Shown here piece by piece: positions 22,566 through 35,529 of a DNA stretch of 64,000 nt (positions are counted from its first letter, which is position 1; each line of letters starts with the position of its first letter). The notes under the pieces were generated by a model that had not been told where the DNA came from, made no database searches, and worked only from the letters and a program-made list of their open reading frames with translations. Made by a program: the position numbers and the translations under genes. This stretch comes from Cepaea nemoralis. Taxonomy: Eukaryota > Mollusca > Gastropoda > Stylommatophora > Helicidae. The stretch lies in contig JACEFZ010006327.1 in assembly GCA_014155875.1 (NCBI GenBank), forward strand, positions 91,001 to 155,000. Direction: 5' to 3'.

Positions 22566-24060
22566 AATATTCTTTCTTGGTTTATCCCCTTAGTTGTCCC
22601 CACAAGTTGCCCCGATGGGATGGCATACATCAACTCCCCCTTCTCTTGACAGGCACAGAAAATGTAGATTGACATCTTCTGATACGAGTGACCAGTTCTC
22701 TTCGTGATTTAACTGTTGTCAAGACATCTGCATTGCTCTGTCTCTCATCATTCTGATATAATACTACATCTCCGAAGTCTCCATATAATTCCTCTCTTGC
22801 CTACTATTTGTTCAAGATTCTCTTCCATATATCAAGAATGGTTCGATATAGCTAATAACGCATATTTTATCACCCCTATCAACACAGATATATTACCGAT
22901 AATAATCTTCATCTTGCAAAATATTGTCCAAGTTTCACATCCATACAAAAGAACAGGCTCTATGTATCCCCTCAACACTTTTTTTTCAATTTTCATCTAG
23001 TTATTGGTCAGAATGTTTTTTTTTTTTTATCTTGCTAAAGGCTACTTTCGCCATGGCGATTCTTGTTCTAATCTCTTGAAGGCATCTCCCATCAGATGTT
23101 ATGACTGTTCCGAGATAATTGTACCCATTCACTTGTTGAAGAATATTCCCATTTACTTGTATATTACATTGTGGTACTTCGTTCTTCCTAGTGACGACCA
23201 TAACCTTTGTCTTCTTACAATTTAATTCCAACCTCAGCTGCTCACTGTGTACAATAACTGCGTCTACTAATTGTTGCAGATCCTGTGCATTGTTAGTTAG
23301 TTAGTTAGTAGCAGTTCCAACTTCACAGCAACTGGTCGTCCCCATTATGCTCCGTTCCTGTGCTAGTGAATATCACACATAATGCTCCCCACTGCCCAAT
23401 GTGAAAAGTGGAAAAGACGAACAACAACCAGCCCAGATACATTGTGCATAATGCCAGAATGTCAACACAGTAGTCCCCCATGAAACACCCAGTTCATCTC
23501 TGATGGAATCGGCAGTCATTTTTCCATCTGGATGTTTTCTAGATGTTCACCCACACAGTCCACGAAAATACAGTTCATCACAGACGGCAGTGGCAGTCAA
23601 CCAGAAGCCCAGCAGCCACGCATTTCTGCATAAGGCAAAAACTGGTCAACTCTGGGACATAGCCACCAGCCATCGCTCCGAACATGCAGTCAAGTTCCAA
23701 ACAAATTTGGAATTTAGACATCCTGTGCATTGTCTGCAATCAATACTGTATCATCTGCATATCTAATGTTATTGATGTTTCGTCCTCCAATGCCGATTCC
23801 ATGTATATCATCTACATTTCTGAACATATTTTCACTGTATAGGGAAAACAGATCTGGAGACATTACACATCCCTGCCTAACACCTCTCTTAATAGGTTGA
23901 TATTGTCCCACCTCATTATCAATACGTATGGCAGCTTGTTGTTTCCAATATATGTTTTTTTTTTTAAAGTCTAATGTCTTTCCCATCAATTTGTAGATCT
24001 GCAAGCATATCCACCATGTTGACATGTCTAACTCTATCAAAAGCCGTATTCCATATCATG
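22566..24060 (-). pseudogene. Family C LINE, RT and C-terminal region, with nested SINE
   Basis: Minus-strand frames carry AFDRVRHVNMVDMLADLQ (about 24045-23990), then RGVRQGCVMSPDLFSLY and NNIRYADDTVLIADNAQD (to 23714), the RT motifs B and C with an intact YADD. Frames resume at 23231 with LELNCKKTKVMVVTRKNEV and YNYLGTVITSDGRCLQEI. The gap is a SINE inserted at 23294-23719. 22620-22980 corresponds to the C-terminal region also seen at 3.1-3.45 kb. Its 5' part continues at 25791 beyond a nested RTE-like LINE. Confidence 0.85.
23294..23719 (-). mobile_element. SINE family B, 5'-truncated, nested in the LINE
   Basis: Flanked by a 14-bp duplication ATCCTGTGCATTGT at 23280-23293 and 23720-23733, so the insertion is unambiguous. 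On the minus strand it ends in (AACT)n. It is similar to 45953-46601 (for example GTTCCAACTTCAC, GTCGTCCCCAT, CCAGTGAATATCACAC). It interrupts the RT frame of the family C LINE between YADD and the thumb. No protein is encoded. Confidence 0.85.
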
Positions 24061-25790
24061 AAGCAACTATGAAATCACTCACCTACACCAAATATACCCA
24101 TCAAAGACACACAAGGCAATCAATTGTTATCCGATGACCTTCAAAAGCAACGATGGGCAGAACATTTCAAAGACATATTAAATAGACCGCAGCCTGACAC
24201 TGTTCCGAACCTGGATGGAGAAATTACTATTCCCCCACTAGATGCCTCCTGCGAGTCATTCACCATGGAAGAGATTAAAGCAGCCATCAAATAATTGAAG
24301 AACAACAAAGCTGTTGGTGAAGATGAAATCTCAGGAGAAATGCTCAAAGCAGCAGATGAGAACACCTTACAACGTTTGTTACAGCTGATCAATGAAATCT
24401 GGCAAAGCGAATCCCAACCACAACAGTGGAAAGATGGTGTAATTTTCAAACTGCCTAAAAAGGGTGATATGTCTGATTGCAATAATTGGCGTGGTATCAC
24501 TCTATTATCAGTACCAGGAAAACTTTTTTGTAGCATGTTACTTGAGAGATTGAAAAAGGCGATAGATGAAAGGCTCAGAGTAGAACAAGCAGGCTTCAGA
24601 CCAAAACGGTCATGCATAGACCACATTTTCACCCTCAGAATAATCATTGAAGACTCCGTAGTATTCCAGTCGAAATTAATCACCAACTTTGTCGACTTTC
24701 AAAAAGCCTTCAACAGTATCCACCGTCCTTTACTTTGGAATCTACTTAACATCTATGGTTTTCCTACCAAATATACCAACGTCATAAAATCTTTCTACAA
24801 AGAGACACGTTGCTGCGTAAGAACAGAAACAGGCAACTCTGACTGGTTCTCAGTCGAAACAGGAGTGAAACAGGGTTGTGTCTTATCACCGATGCTTTTT
24901 GGAATAACTATCGATTGGGTCATGCGCAAATGCACAAACAACACAAATATAGGTATCCATTGGGTTGACAAAATTCTAGAAGACCTGGACTTTGCCGACG
25001 ACATAGTGCTTTTGAGTTCAACACACCCGGATGCCCAAGAGAAAATAATCCACCTTTAAAATGTTTCAGGGCGATTTGGTCTCCAAATTAACACCACAAA
25101 AACAAAGACTATTGATCTTACCAACAGTTCAGATGACACCAAATTGAACAGCTACGTTCTTGAAAAAGTCAACAGCTTCACATACCTAGGAAGCAAAATG
25201 ACATCTACAGGGGACTCAACACCAGAAATATCATCTAGAATCGCACTGGCATCTAGTGCCTTCAATAAACTGTCAAACATCTGGAAGTCAAAGACACTCA
25301 GCAAACACACAAAACTTAAAATCTTCAACTCTTGTGTGATTCTAGTGTTAACGTATGGATGTGAAAATTGGAAATCAACGGTAGCTTTAGATAAAAAACT
25401 AGACAATTTTGAGAACAAATGTCTTAGAAGACTTCTAAACATCCACTGGACAGACTTCAGAACCAATTCGCAAATAAGACAAGAGACTAAGCAAGATACA
25501 GTATCCAATTCCATAAGAAGACGCCGTTGGAACTACATCGGCCATGTACTCAGAATGGACAAGACAAGACTCCCCTACCAAGCTCTCATATGGTCACCAG
25601 TTGGGAAAAGAAAACGGGGAAGACCAAGAGAGACCCTGCGTAGAACCATCATTAGAGAAGGCTCATTCAATGGCCAAGTAAATATCCAAGATCTACAACA
25701 GGTAGCAGCGAACGGCCAGGCATGGAGAGTCAGGACTTCTGCGCTATGCGCCGCCTTAGGCTCAAGAGGAAAGACTAACTAACTAAGTCT
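24061..25790 (+). pseudogene. RTE-like LINE, RT and C-terminus, nested in the family C LINE
   Basis: One frame, broken by TAA at 24292-24294 and 25057-25059, encodes a near-complete RT: NNKAVGEDEISGEMLKA, VIFKLPKKGDMSDCNNWRGI, EQAGFRPKRSCIDHIF, FVDFQKAFNSIHRPLLW, VKQGCVLSPMLFGI and DLDFADDIVLLSS. The C-terminal region follows (SFTYLGSKMTSTG, LTYGCENWKS, RRRRWNYIGHVLRMD, GKRKRGRPRETLRRT), ending near 25780 and then (AACT)n. The endonuclease domain is missing (5' truncation). Only two nonsense changes in this span suggest a relatively young copy. Confidence 0.9.
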
Positions 25791-26490
25791 GATGACTTGC
25801 TCTAGTCCAAATTCTTCTAAAGCTTTAATCATTTCTGTTGTGATGCTATCTGCACCGGGGGCCTTGCCAGCTTTCATATGCTTAAGGGCATTTCGAACCT
25901 CCATCTTCAAAATTGGCGGTCCTTCATTATTAAATTTAATATCATACTGTTCCTCTCTGTTATCATTATAACGGTTTTTCACATAATCTGTTCCTACACG
26001 TAGAATCTTATCTTTTTCTATTAGGATTTTGCCATCATTAGTTTATAGACAGCCTGTTGATGTACTTGTTCTTTTATTAGTACGTTCCTGAATTCTTTTG
26101 TGCACTCATTTGTTATTTTGTTTGTTGTGTTGGTTTTCAATTTCTAAGCACTTTTCCTCAAGCCATGCTTCTTTTGCCTCATTACATAATATTCTGACTT
26201 GTCTGTGAATTTCTTCATATTTGGCAGAATTATTTTTGTTGAGTTTTCTTGTTTCCATTAGGTGTAAAATTTCTTCAGTCATCCATTTCTTACGACCGAT
26301 CGTCTTTAATTTTGGAATAGTTGTTTCTGCAGCCAAACTGATTGAATTCTTCAACATTTCCCATTGACCATCCACATTCTGGAATAATATCTCTATATCA
26401 TACAATATATCAAATCTGTTCTGTACTTCTATGTTGAATTTTTTTTTTATTTCCTTGTCATTACCCAATGTACACAAATCATATTTAGTG
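25791..26490 (-). pseudogene. Family C LINE, region upstream of and at the start of RT
   Basis: Minus-strand frames at 26552-26106 (KKFNIEVQNRFDILYD, SLAAETTIPKLKTIGRKKWM) and 25982-25791 (MEVRNALKHMKAGKAPGADS, ITTEMIKALEEFG) are the linker between endonuclease and RT and the first RT motif. They precede the RT part at 24060 on the minus strand, with the RTE-like LINE lying between. RT motifs 2 and 3 are missing at the junction, so the insertion came with a deletion or a rearrangement. Confidence 0.75.
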
Positions 26491-27165
26491 ACAGAAAAAG
26501 AGAAACGAAAAATCACAACAACAGAAATTAGATTCCTGAGAAGAATATGCAATTCATCAAGAAGAGATTTTCTCAGAAATGAAATCAGGACTAAATTGGG
26601 TATTATAGCAGCGCTAGGTTTTATTAGAAGGCTGAAAGTTAAATAGCTTGGTCATGCAACAAGGTTACTAACTAACATTATACCACAACAAGCAATGATG
26701 TACAGACCAGATGAAAGCAGAGGAAGAGGCCGACCATGTAAACAATGGAGGAGGGAATATCAGAGTCCATGGGAATATCAATACATGAAGCGAACAAATG
26801 GGAACTCTCACGATGTTTATACTTCATCTCGACACAATACCGCACAGGAGCAACATGATGAGATGAGAGAAATAATGTCTTTGTGTTGAACATTATTAAA
26901 CGCCCGAGAGTAATCAATAACCCACAAATATAAATATATGTTCATTTCTATCATTTTTGTTAATGCTCTCAAGATGGGTGTGTCTTTATTTTTGATAAAT
27001 CCGCACTGCTCATCTTCATTTTCTAGTTTTATTTTATGTTTCAATTCTTCTGATTATAATTGTCATTCGTAGTTTAGCCAGCGCTAACAGTGCGATATTC
27101 TTTACAATTCGCTGATTCAGATTTGTTTGGCAGAGATATGTCAATATATTTCGAGAGACCATCAG
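26470..27165. mobile_element. Composite LINE unit, copy 2 (opposed C-terminus and RT pieces)
   Basis: 26470-26770 on the plus strand encodes KITTTEIRFLRRICNSSRRD, LGIIAALGFIRRLKVK and MMYRPDESRGRGRPCKQW. 26817-27044 on the minus strand encodes DEQCGFIKNKDTPILRALTK and WVIDYSRAFNNVQHKDI, RT motifs 2 to A. 27080-27165 on the minus strand gives [18 protein letters not shown]. The arrangement matches 5700-6382 and again ends in (TA)n. Confidence 0.75.
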
Positions 27166-27265
<100 letters not shown>

Positions 27266-29870
27266 ACTGTTATAGGCATAATTGAACAATGTTGTTACCA
27301 CTTCTATACTGTGACGGGACCGCCCCGACAGCATCAGAATTACACAAGTTTGAAAGGAATTAAAGAGCCCACAAGAATTATTCTATCATTCTCTAAGTAA
27401 AAGAATAATTGTCCACCAGAAAATAATCTAGTCCCCAACCAAGGAATAAGGAAAAACAGAGATTGCAAACAAGAGAAAATTACATTTTGACCAGGCACGC
27501 CCCATCATTTCTGTAATGCTAGGTCTGAGACAGCTTTGATGTCCAGATCAAATGTAACACCCAGACACCACGGCACGAGTCGGCGGGCGCTATCAAAGGT
27601 TGAAAACTCACTGTTTTCAGTTGATACATCGCGGAGCCAGTCAGTTGAGATTGACGTGTTAGTTTAGAATCCTGTGGTCGGAATAGGGACTGATACCTAA
27701 CACCTTACGGTTAATATGACCTAACGTGTAAACCAGCCACGGCAGAATGGGAGATAAGAGGGTCAGCCAGACCCGTCTGAAATGTGAGATCCAAAGACGG
27801 CAATTAGGACCAGATGCTTAACACCTCACTGCAATACGCAGCAAAGTAGGAACACAGGGCTGACACATTTTGCCAGCAACCCAGGAAGGCGGGTGTTAAC
27901 AGCAGATTGGAAGGTAATGACGCAACTGCATTGCCGCCAAAGCATGTTTCATTGTTTCAGGCGTGGGGGGGGGGGGCATCAGTCAATTTGATTGACATAT
28001 GAAACTACCCTTCACAGGAAAGGAGGAAGGGTGAGAAGAGTTTAGGACTTAATCCATCCCGTCATCGTACATGGAAAAATAGGTGGAGTTAATTAATAGG
28101 GGAGATATTAATTAGCCAACGTGAAAACTAGCCAGGGCTGAAGAGAATAAAACTACATGCATGGCCAGCAAGACTTCAGACGCAAATTCACAATAGCATT
28201 CTTAGGATACCTACTGGAGAAATATTAACATTTCGTTCTGTTGGACTTCTGTACGAAGTCGTATGACAGGATTTCCTAGCTATAACCCAGGTAATACCAT
28301 TACTCTGATTAGTTTGTCTGCTAGTCTGAAGGCTTGTGTAGTTTCCTGTTTCTACATATTCTCCCAAACTTTACACTCGTGGATTTTCTGTGTACTTAAT
28401 GTTCCAGTTTCTAGATTTACTATTACACTGTGAACTTTATCTTCTTCTTTCATTCACCACTTGGTTGTCTGATTTGTTGTATGTGATAATTTGGAGAAAT
28501 CCATTATCCAAGCTACATGAGCGTGTGGCTTATTCATGTACAGGAGATACATTTAAATTCATCCTGTATGATGTTAAACATTGGGGAGACTGACTACTTA
28601 GGAGAAATTCCTGAGAGCTACCAGTCTCTTGATAGTGTCCAATTAACATTGATTATTTGGACCAACACTTTGAGTGCCTACCAAGATTATGGTGAAACCA
28701 CTTGGTTTGAGGAATGGCACCAGTTCACCTTGTCTGCATGATGTCTGCATGAGGACAGACATGACTTAGGACATTCAATATCCCAGACAGATTCAGGGAA
28801 GGCATTTAATGTTCGACAGGACTGTGCGACCAGCCCTTCCGACAAGACAGTATGAATGAATCAGAAAGGGAAAGAGTAAGTGAGGTGAGCTTATATGGGA
28901 AACACCCCATTACATAAATGTATGTGAATATGTATGTTTTAAGCTATAGATGTTCTAAATAGTTTTATGAATATATACATATATATTTATTTATTTAGAA
29001 CTGATATATGTTTATGTAACATGCCGTCATCTATCATCATACCATCATATATTATGACTTGAATGTATGTTTATATGAATGTATAGACATATGTGTTTGA
29101 GATGTGTAGACGTAGATACTACCCATCTCCGTTCGTTTTATTCCAGATCTCTTAGGAGCAATGGACAGTCAACAACCCATATCAGGAAGTGACTTAGCCT
29201 TGTGAGGGACCAATTTGGACTCCTTCAATCTGACAGTGAACTGCGTCTCACTTGGGGAAGCATGACCTATGTGACCTCATAAGTTACGTATACCATACCA
29301 TAATCCTCATCATCATCATCATATGATCATCAGGACTAGAAATAATAAACACAGTTGTTGTATTTTAAAACTCAATTTGTCCGTATAATTCTAAATGTTT
29401 ATAAATGTTTGTGTAGCGTATCAAGTACACACATTATTGTATCATTTAGTAGGGGTTCACACATATTTTCCAGAAGTGGGAATCTATGTCCGGGAGGTAT
29501 CTTGCCTATGCAGTCATAAGTAACCAGATTACGTTGCATGTCTTAACTCCTCCTTTCTCACTTCTGGTGATACCAAGTACAGCCAAATCTATATAGATAT
29601 ATTCTATCTTCAACGAGCCACTTCTTGGCTGTTTTCTTGAGTATCAGGGACAGTGTCTTAAATAAGCATAACAGACATTTGTTCCACGTTTTCTCTCTGG
29701 GATTAGTCAGTGGTAATTAGTCCCTTCTGACAGAGTTAGGGGATCTCAAACTACATCCAGAACTAACCACCAGTAGAAGAAAATGATTTTGGCTGAGTGG
29801 TTGCCCATCTGGGATCTAACACCAGCCAGTTGGTGACATATACCTACTTCACCAACAGTTGTATTCTTAT

Positions 29871-30620
29871 TTTTATTTTTCGACACTAGTATTGTGTGGC
29901 CGGCATCCTGGCTTAGAGGTTAGCCACTTTTCTCCGTAATCTCGTATACTCTCGTAAGTAACGTGACGACGGTGAGAATCAGCAGTGGTTCGAATCGGGT
30001 CGTTAACATACGGGGTATGTGAGCCAGCCGCTCAGAAAGCAATGGCAAACTAATGAGCGTAATCTTGCCAAGAAATCAACACACAGCTGAAAGATGCTGA
30101 TGTTGACAGCGATATCCTGTAAAGGGTATGCAAAACACTTTTTTTTAGTATTGTCTGGCACCTTTCATCACACATTCAGATAGGCATCTAGACTCATTTA
30201 CATGCCTATCCCGCAGTCTAACATATTTTATTATTTGCAACCGATGTAACATGAAATGTATTGGACAGACTGGCAACCGCCTAGTCGCCTGTTTTAGGGA
30301 ACACATTAATGATATTATACAGCAATCCAAATAACTTGTCTCTAACCATTGCATCTCTTCAGATCAAAATGGAGTCGACGATGTGTGAGTCACAGCATTA
30401 AGGTCACGTTACTCTAACAGCTTATTTATGTTTAAGATTAAGAGCCAGTTAATCAACTATTCGTGACGCACCCATTCAGCAAAACTACATACTTTTATGG
30501 GTCACACTGTACAACTCTGTTCACTCCCTTCTATATGTCCATACAACTGTTTGTATACCTTCGACTTCACATTTTTTTTTATTAAACACCTTTCACAACT
30601 GAACATTTGCTTCATACATA
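29871..30620 (+). pseudogene. Penelope-like GIY-YIG fragment (copy 2) with nested SINE
   Basis: 30167-30620 is closely similar to 6545-6990 in nucleotide sequence (CATTTACATGCCTATCCCGC, ATGGAGTCGACGATGTGTGA and others). The corresponding frame would again give the GIY-YIG-like region, but it is broken. The left part (29876-29899) matches 6495-6515, and the two parts are separated by a tRNA-derived SINE with target duplications. Confidence 0.65.
29900..30145 (+). mobile_element. tRNA-derived SINE (type 2)
   Basis: A-box-like TGGCTTAGAGG near 29909 and B-box-like GGTTCGAATCG near 29987 give a polymerase III promoter, and the copy ends in a T run. It is bracketed by a 13-bp duplication with one mismatch (29887-29899 TAGTATTGTGTGG and 30146-30158 TAGTATTGTCTGG). 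The host sequence is the GIY-YIG fragment. Confidence 0.85.
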
Positions 30621-30926
30621 CTGTCGTGTGTGTGAAGAATGAATGTCATAGTAGTTACTTGTTCTTCTTTACCACTTTAGTGTCGTCCCTGGAGTGAGGG
30701 GAATCAACACCCACATTTGTTTTAGTTCAATATCACTATCCTGGAGATATCCAGCAGACTCCGTCCACAACACTCCCTCAATCTGAAGACATCTACTTCT
30801 CACTCTTACTCACCCCTGGATCATGCCCCCCCCCCCTCATTCTTCCCCAACATAACATACTTGACAACTCTAGCTTCAACAAATAAAAAACACGAAATTT
30901 ATTAAAGCAAAGAGTATATGTAGGAG

Positions 30927-30928
<2 letters not shown>

Positions 30929-30963
<35 letters not shown>
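30929..30963. repeat. (GT)n microsatellite
   Basis: About 17 GT repeats. The surrounding 30621-32827 has no gene or element I recognise. A short run of near-identical phrases (CACCTATAATACATTATATC) repeats three times at 32010-32065. Confidence 0.9.
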
Positions 30964-30967
<4 letters not shown>

Positions 30968-32897
30968 ATGTTTAGAATGTGTGACGTGTACGCTAAAGTG
31001 TCTATAGACTCAGATCAGTGTTCAGGAGTATAGTCATTCTTATCACTGTGCTGAGAACACACTAGCACCATGTATTCCAGACAAGCAACCTCACCAAGGT
31101 GATGCTCCTCCGGTCACGTGAAGACTTCCTCCGTAGTCTCTTGAACCACTAGGATGCTTGGACACCCATGACAAACACTGTCTAATGAGAGTCTTCAATC
31201 TGATTCCCACTATGAATTTCCTCTGTTACTTAACTGATTGTTAATCAGAAAAATTCTAACCCTATTGTCACTGTTACTGGGGAAATCTTAATGGATCTAT
31301 TGTCACTGGTTTTAAAGATTCCCCATATTAACACCACACTCTGAATGTTCTAGGTATCAGTATAAATTTTGTATGAATGTTCCTGGTATCAGTAGTGTAT
31401 ATCTACAATGTTCTGACTGTTCAGTGATACAACTTTCACTTGCTAAACATAAATCTCATCAGCATGTCCTAATGTAGCGGCCTCTCAGCAACTTCTGTCT
31501 TCAACTTCTGAGCCATAATCTTCTAAAATGTGTTCTAGCTTCACTGTTGAAAATCATAGCACACATACGTTGACCTGTAAATGGAACCTGTAGAATAGAG
31601 AATACTATGGTGAGGGCAACTCAATCCTGGCCGGAATTAGGTGAGTGTAGGCCAATAGTAGCACTCAGATCTATAACAGAGATCCGATCTCTGTCATAGG
31701 GCCAAATAACTCATCATATGATCTGAGACATGGCAACACCAGGAAAGAATAAAGGAACGGGTAGAAACCTAGCAGATGCCCTAGTGGAAGATCCTACCAT
31801 TTCACATTCCTCTCCATCCTCTCAACCATCTTTAATCTCTCTAATTATTATTCCACTACTTCCACTACATTGTCCTCAACTCCCTGAGTAAAATGATATA
31901 TCACACAAGCTAGTTGAAGCCACACAATAGAATACTAGTGCCGACGCTCCTATGATACTTCCTAGCACCGCACGTATAGAACATTCTATCACTAATCATA
32001 ATACATTATATCACCACACCTATAATACATTATATCACCGCACCTATAATACATTATATCACCGCACAGTCCTGTACTCTATTCCTAATCATACTCTCTA
32101 AGTTAGATATGATTAATAGCCTACCATATGTCTATTCCGGTTGCTAATCGAAATTAGGCAATCACAGACTGGATCTATGTCCGCCGATAACTATCAACAA
32201 TTTGACACCCTAGTTTCTTTCATTGAGCACAACTCGGAAAACTGCACCGATCATTCCCACTTCAGAAATCTTGATCGACTAACTCCACTTGTTTACCACA
32301 ACGCTTTTTATATTGGGCTGGAGTGACGTCACCAAAAAGTCTAGACGCTAATCCGTCCAGAATTTGGTTTCCTCCTCCTGTTCTAGACTAACTGGAGTTA
32401 ATCTGCCGTCAAATTTGCTTTCATTTGGGGAAATTCTTTGTCCCGTACATCAATAGTTCAGCCTGTCTGTGAACCACATAATTCCCCACATCACAGAATT
32501 CATCCCGCGTCTTTCCAGACTTTCCGTCTAGCACTTCAAAGGCTACTACCGCCTTGGCAGACGTTTGGCGTTGTTATTCGTTTCTCGAACAACCCACATC
32601 ATAAAGATTCGCCGACCAGGGGTAGACATTTTGACGCGACGTATCTTGTTTCTCAGTTAGAAATGCCGATCGTGTGTAGACAGTTTTAACGACGTATTTT
32701 TCTCAGTCTGTACAACATCAAAGGGTCGGTTGTTTTTGCAGACTGATGTCGGGTCTTGTTTGTCATCGATCGCAACTAATAAGTTTATTTTCGTGACACA
32801 TACGAAGCACGTGCAATGATCTAATAACGTCTGATGCCAATAAATTTTCTGTTTAGGTTATTATTTTTTAATATTTAATTAAAATTCATAATTTCAA

Positions 32898-33114
32898 GGA
32901 GGAGCGGATGGCAGAGTGGCTAGAACGCCGGATTCTCCTTCGGGAGACCAGGCTTCGAATCCTCGCCAAGGTGTGGGATTTTTTTTTTCTGTCGGGGGCA
33001 AAAAAGAAAATACTAACCTGCACAGTTCGCGGCGACTGCACTAGCCAGGTGGCTTTAATTCCTCACGCTCAAGACTCCCCTGCCATACACCGCAAGGTAC
33101 TTTATTGGCAGTAA
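32898..33114 (+). mobile_element. tRNA-derived SINE (type 3)
   Basis: GCGGATGGCAGAGTGGCTAG contains an A box (TGGCAGAGTGG) and GGCTTCGAATCCTCG a B box, spaced as in a tRNA. A T run follows the tRNA-like part, and an unrelated body follows that. It is absent from the matching position in family A copy 1. A clear target duplication is not visible (only imperfect AATTT-type matches). The tRNA-like head has no proper 3' end and is not a tRNA gene. Confidence 0.75.
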
Positions 33115-34072
33115 ATGGCAATTTTACGTTTATTTTCTCCTTTAGATTTTGCTGTGTTATTATTTAGGAAGATCACACAAATCGAAAAGTCAATTCGTTG
33201 GGTTGTGGAGTAACTCATTGAGATATTATTTTAAAGTTATTAATACCATTCTTAATATTACACTGTGATTTCCGTGTTCCGGATATGCTTTCGATGCAAC
33301 ACTGTCCACTGTGCATGTGTTCATTATCTCTCATTTCTTCACAGGAGTCAAACGTACCTATCGGCTCATTTTCCATTATTAGTTCCCATGATTGCCTGTT
33401 CCCTGAACTAAAAGTGTTGCAACTATCGTTGTGAGATGGGTGTTGCGACATTTATCTCATATCGGTGTCTATGTAGCATATGCAAGAACACTTTAGTACA
33501 TTGATCTTCCTTCTTCACACGAATTCCACAAACCTGTGGGGATTGCAAGACAGATACAAGAAATTTAAACCCTCGGAGAAGTACATTAGGATGTAACCAG
33601 ACCATATTCTAGAGCAGTGCATGCAGACTGGCTTGGATAGACCTAGGGTGTTAATGTTTCCTCCACAGGATTCATAAATCTCATTGTCCCTGGGCCCAAC
33701 CCGTTGCATAAAGGGAAAGAAATAAAGACACACATGCAACTTACGCGGTGTGCTAACAGCATCATAATAGTGGACTTCTGCGTTAAACAGAGTTGCATAG
33801 CACGTGTAGGTGTCACAGCTTGAATTGTAGGTATCTCGGTTATGGTAACATGTCCCGTTTACAATACATCCTGTATCTGAGAACCGTTACATGTAATTTG
33901 TTTAAAAACTGATTACTGACTATTCGAAAATGTTTGTAATGCACTCAAGACGTTTCAAAGGACGTTACAAGTGTAAATATACATTACTTGTTAGTAATAA
34001 ATATTGCTTATCTACTAATCCATAGGGTCATAATTATCATTCTTCCTAAGATCCACAACCGCAAAAATTATA

Positions 34073-34073
34073 G

Positions 34074-34154
<81 letters not shown>

Positions 34155-34155
34155 A

Positions 34156-34197
<42 letters not shown>

Positions 34198-34222
34198 TAT
34201 TATCATAATCATCATCATGATC

Positions 34223-34254
<32 letters not shown>

Positions 34255-34255
34255 C
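34073..34255. repeat. (ATC)n microsatellite in family A copy 2
   Basis: ATC triplets with AAC, ATT and ATA interruptions, equivalent to 8017-8161. Poly-His and poly-Met frames are artefacts. Confidence 0.95.
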
Positions 34256-34943
34256 CTACACAGTCTGACGGCGTTTGTTGAAGTAATCTCATCATTGTAC
34301 CCAGAGTCCTCTATTTTCAGTAACTCTATCAGCTCTGCGTGGATCTTTTTGCTCTGCTTGTCTGTGCGTTTTAGTTACTTCTAAGACTCATTTTTTTTGT
34401 CTTTACGTATCTAATTTTTATGTCAGATGATCATGAATAAATATGTCTGAGTGATAATCAGGTCCCATCAGACACACGCCAGGTGACCCTTCTTACATAT
34501 ATTGACTGGTTTCTCCCATTATCTTATAGTTTTAACAGTGCCACCGTGTGAAAGATGGATCACTTGATACGTGTTGTAGATAGATGGTAATTATTGTTGC
34601 CATCGATGATCAATAGGAGAATGTGATAACATACAGTTGAAACATGGTAACCATAAGTCACTGGACACAAATTCACGAATCCACAACAGCATCAGTATTT
34701 GTTGTACTTTCATATTAAGTTACTAACTTACTTACTTACATGCGTACTTACTTACCTATGTTCCTACTTAATTACGTTCTTAATAACTTACTTGCGTTCT
34801 TATTTACTAACGCTCGTACATACTTACATCATTACTTTCTTACGTGTTTACTTACGACTCGACTCGACCTCCAAAGTTTATATTTCGGTAGTAGTCTGTT
34901 TCATTCGTTTCATCATTTGTGTTATTAGTTGAGTTGAGTTGAG

Positions 34944-35300
34944 TTAAGAATCGACATCACTGCACTCAGGACATTCCCATACGTGCTCCGTCCCCTCGTT
35001 CAACAGCCAGCGAAGAGTCATACCACTAATCGTTCCCACCGCTATCTGATTAAAAGTTCTCCTGGTCTTCCCTCTCAGATTTGAGATTCTTCCAGAACCT
35101 CTGCAGATCCCCCGCAATCTCATTCTTTCCACATATGGGTTCTCAATATGTTCCTCCGACTTCTCCGCCTGGTCCCACAAGCGCACGACCACCTCCCCCT
35201 TGTCCATAGGCAAAGTACCACCAAGAGGTGCCCACCCTGCTAGCCTATCAGCCTGTTCATGCTCTCCTACACCCGCATGGCCAGGGCAAAATATCTATAC
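34944..35300 (-). pseudogene. RNase H LINE C-terminus (different family), minus strand
   Basis: The minus-strand frame from about 35300 gives FCPGHAGVGEHEQADRLAGW, the final RNase H box, then DKGEVVVRLWDQAEKSEEHI, and TISGMTLRWLLNEGTEHVWE with CPECSDVDS at the end. Directly after it on the minus strand is a short (AACTC)n at 34928-34943, the tail. It resembles the RNase H LINEs at 4067 and 10100 in domain type but has a different sequence and a pentamer tail. Only the last part of the element is present. Confidence 0.8.
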
Positions 35301-35529
35301 AATTTGTGTTATTAATTCTTCATCTGAGTCTTTGACGGTGATGATGATGGCCATTGTTCCTCTAGTCGACTGCTAATTTAACAGAGGTACCTAAAGCTAC
35401 TAGTTGATTAACATAAAAGGAACACTGATTACGGATAATCTGCAAATTCGATTTCAGTGTCATAGTACGCACTGAAAAACTGGTGAATATAGAACTATTC
35501 TGACGTTTGCTGATCACAGATGGCAGTAC

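Larger units (their letters stand above)
32828..34872 (+). repeat. Dispersed repeat family A, copy 2
   Basis: Collinear with 7013-8748: GCCAATAAATTTTCTG, the degenerate hairpin near 33160-33190, ACTGTGATTTCCGTGTTCCG, CACAAACCTGTGGGG, the minisatellite seed TTAGGATGTAACCAG at 33586-33600, an ATC array, and the TTAC-rich end. A SINE is inserted at about 32898-33114. No gene. Confidence 0.75.

Noticed and set aside
28390..28741. Two overlapping small frames that could be a host gene
   Set aside because: No recognisable domain, no splice structure I can defend, and codon use is not distinctive.
32898..32970. Functional tRNA gene
   Set aside because: A and B boxes are present, but there is no proper acceptor pairing and the sequence continues into a SINE body. 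The same holds for 59455-59531.
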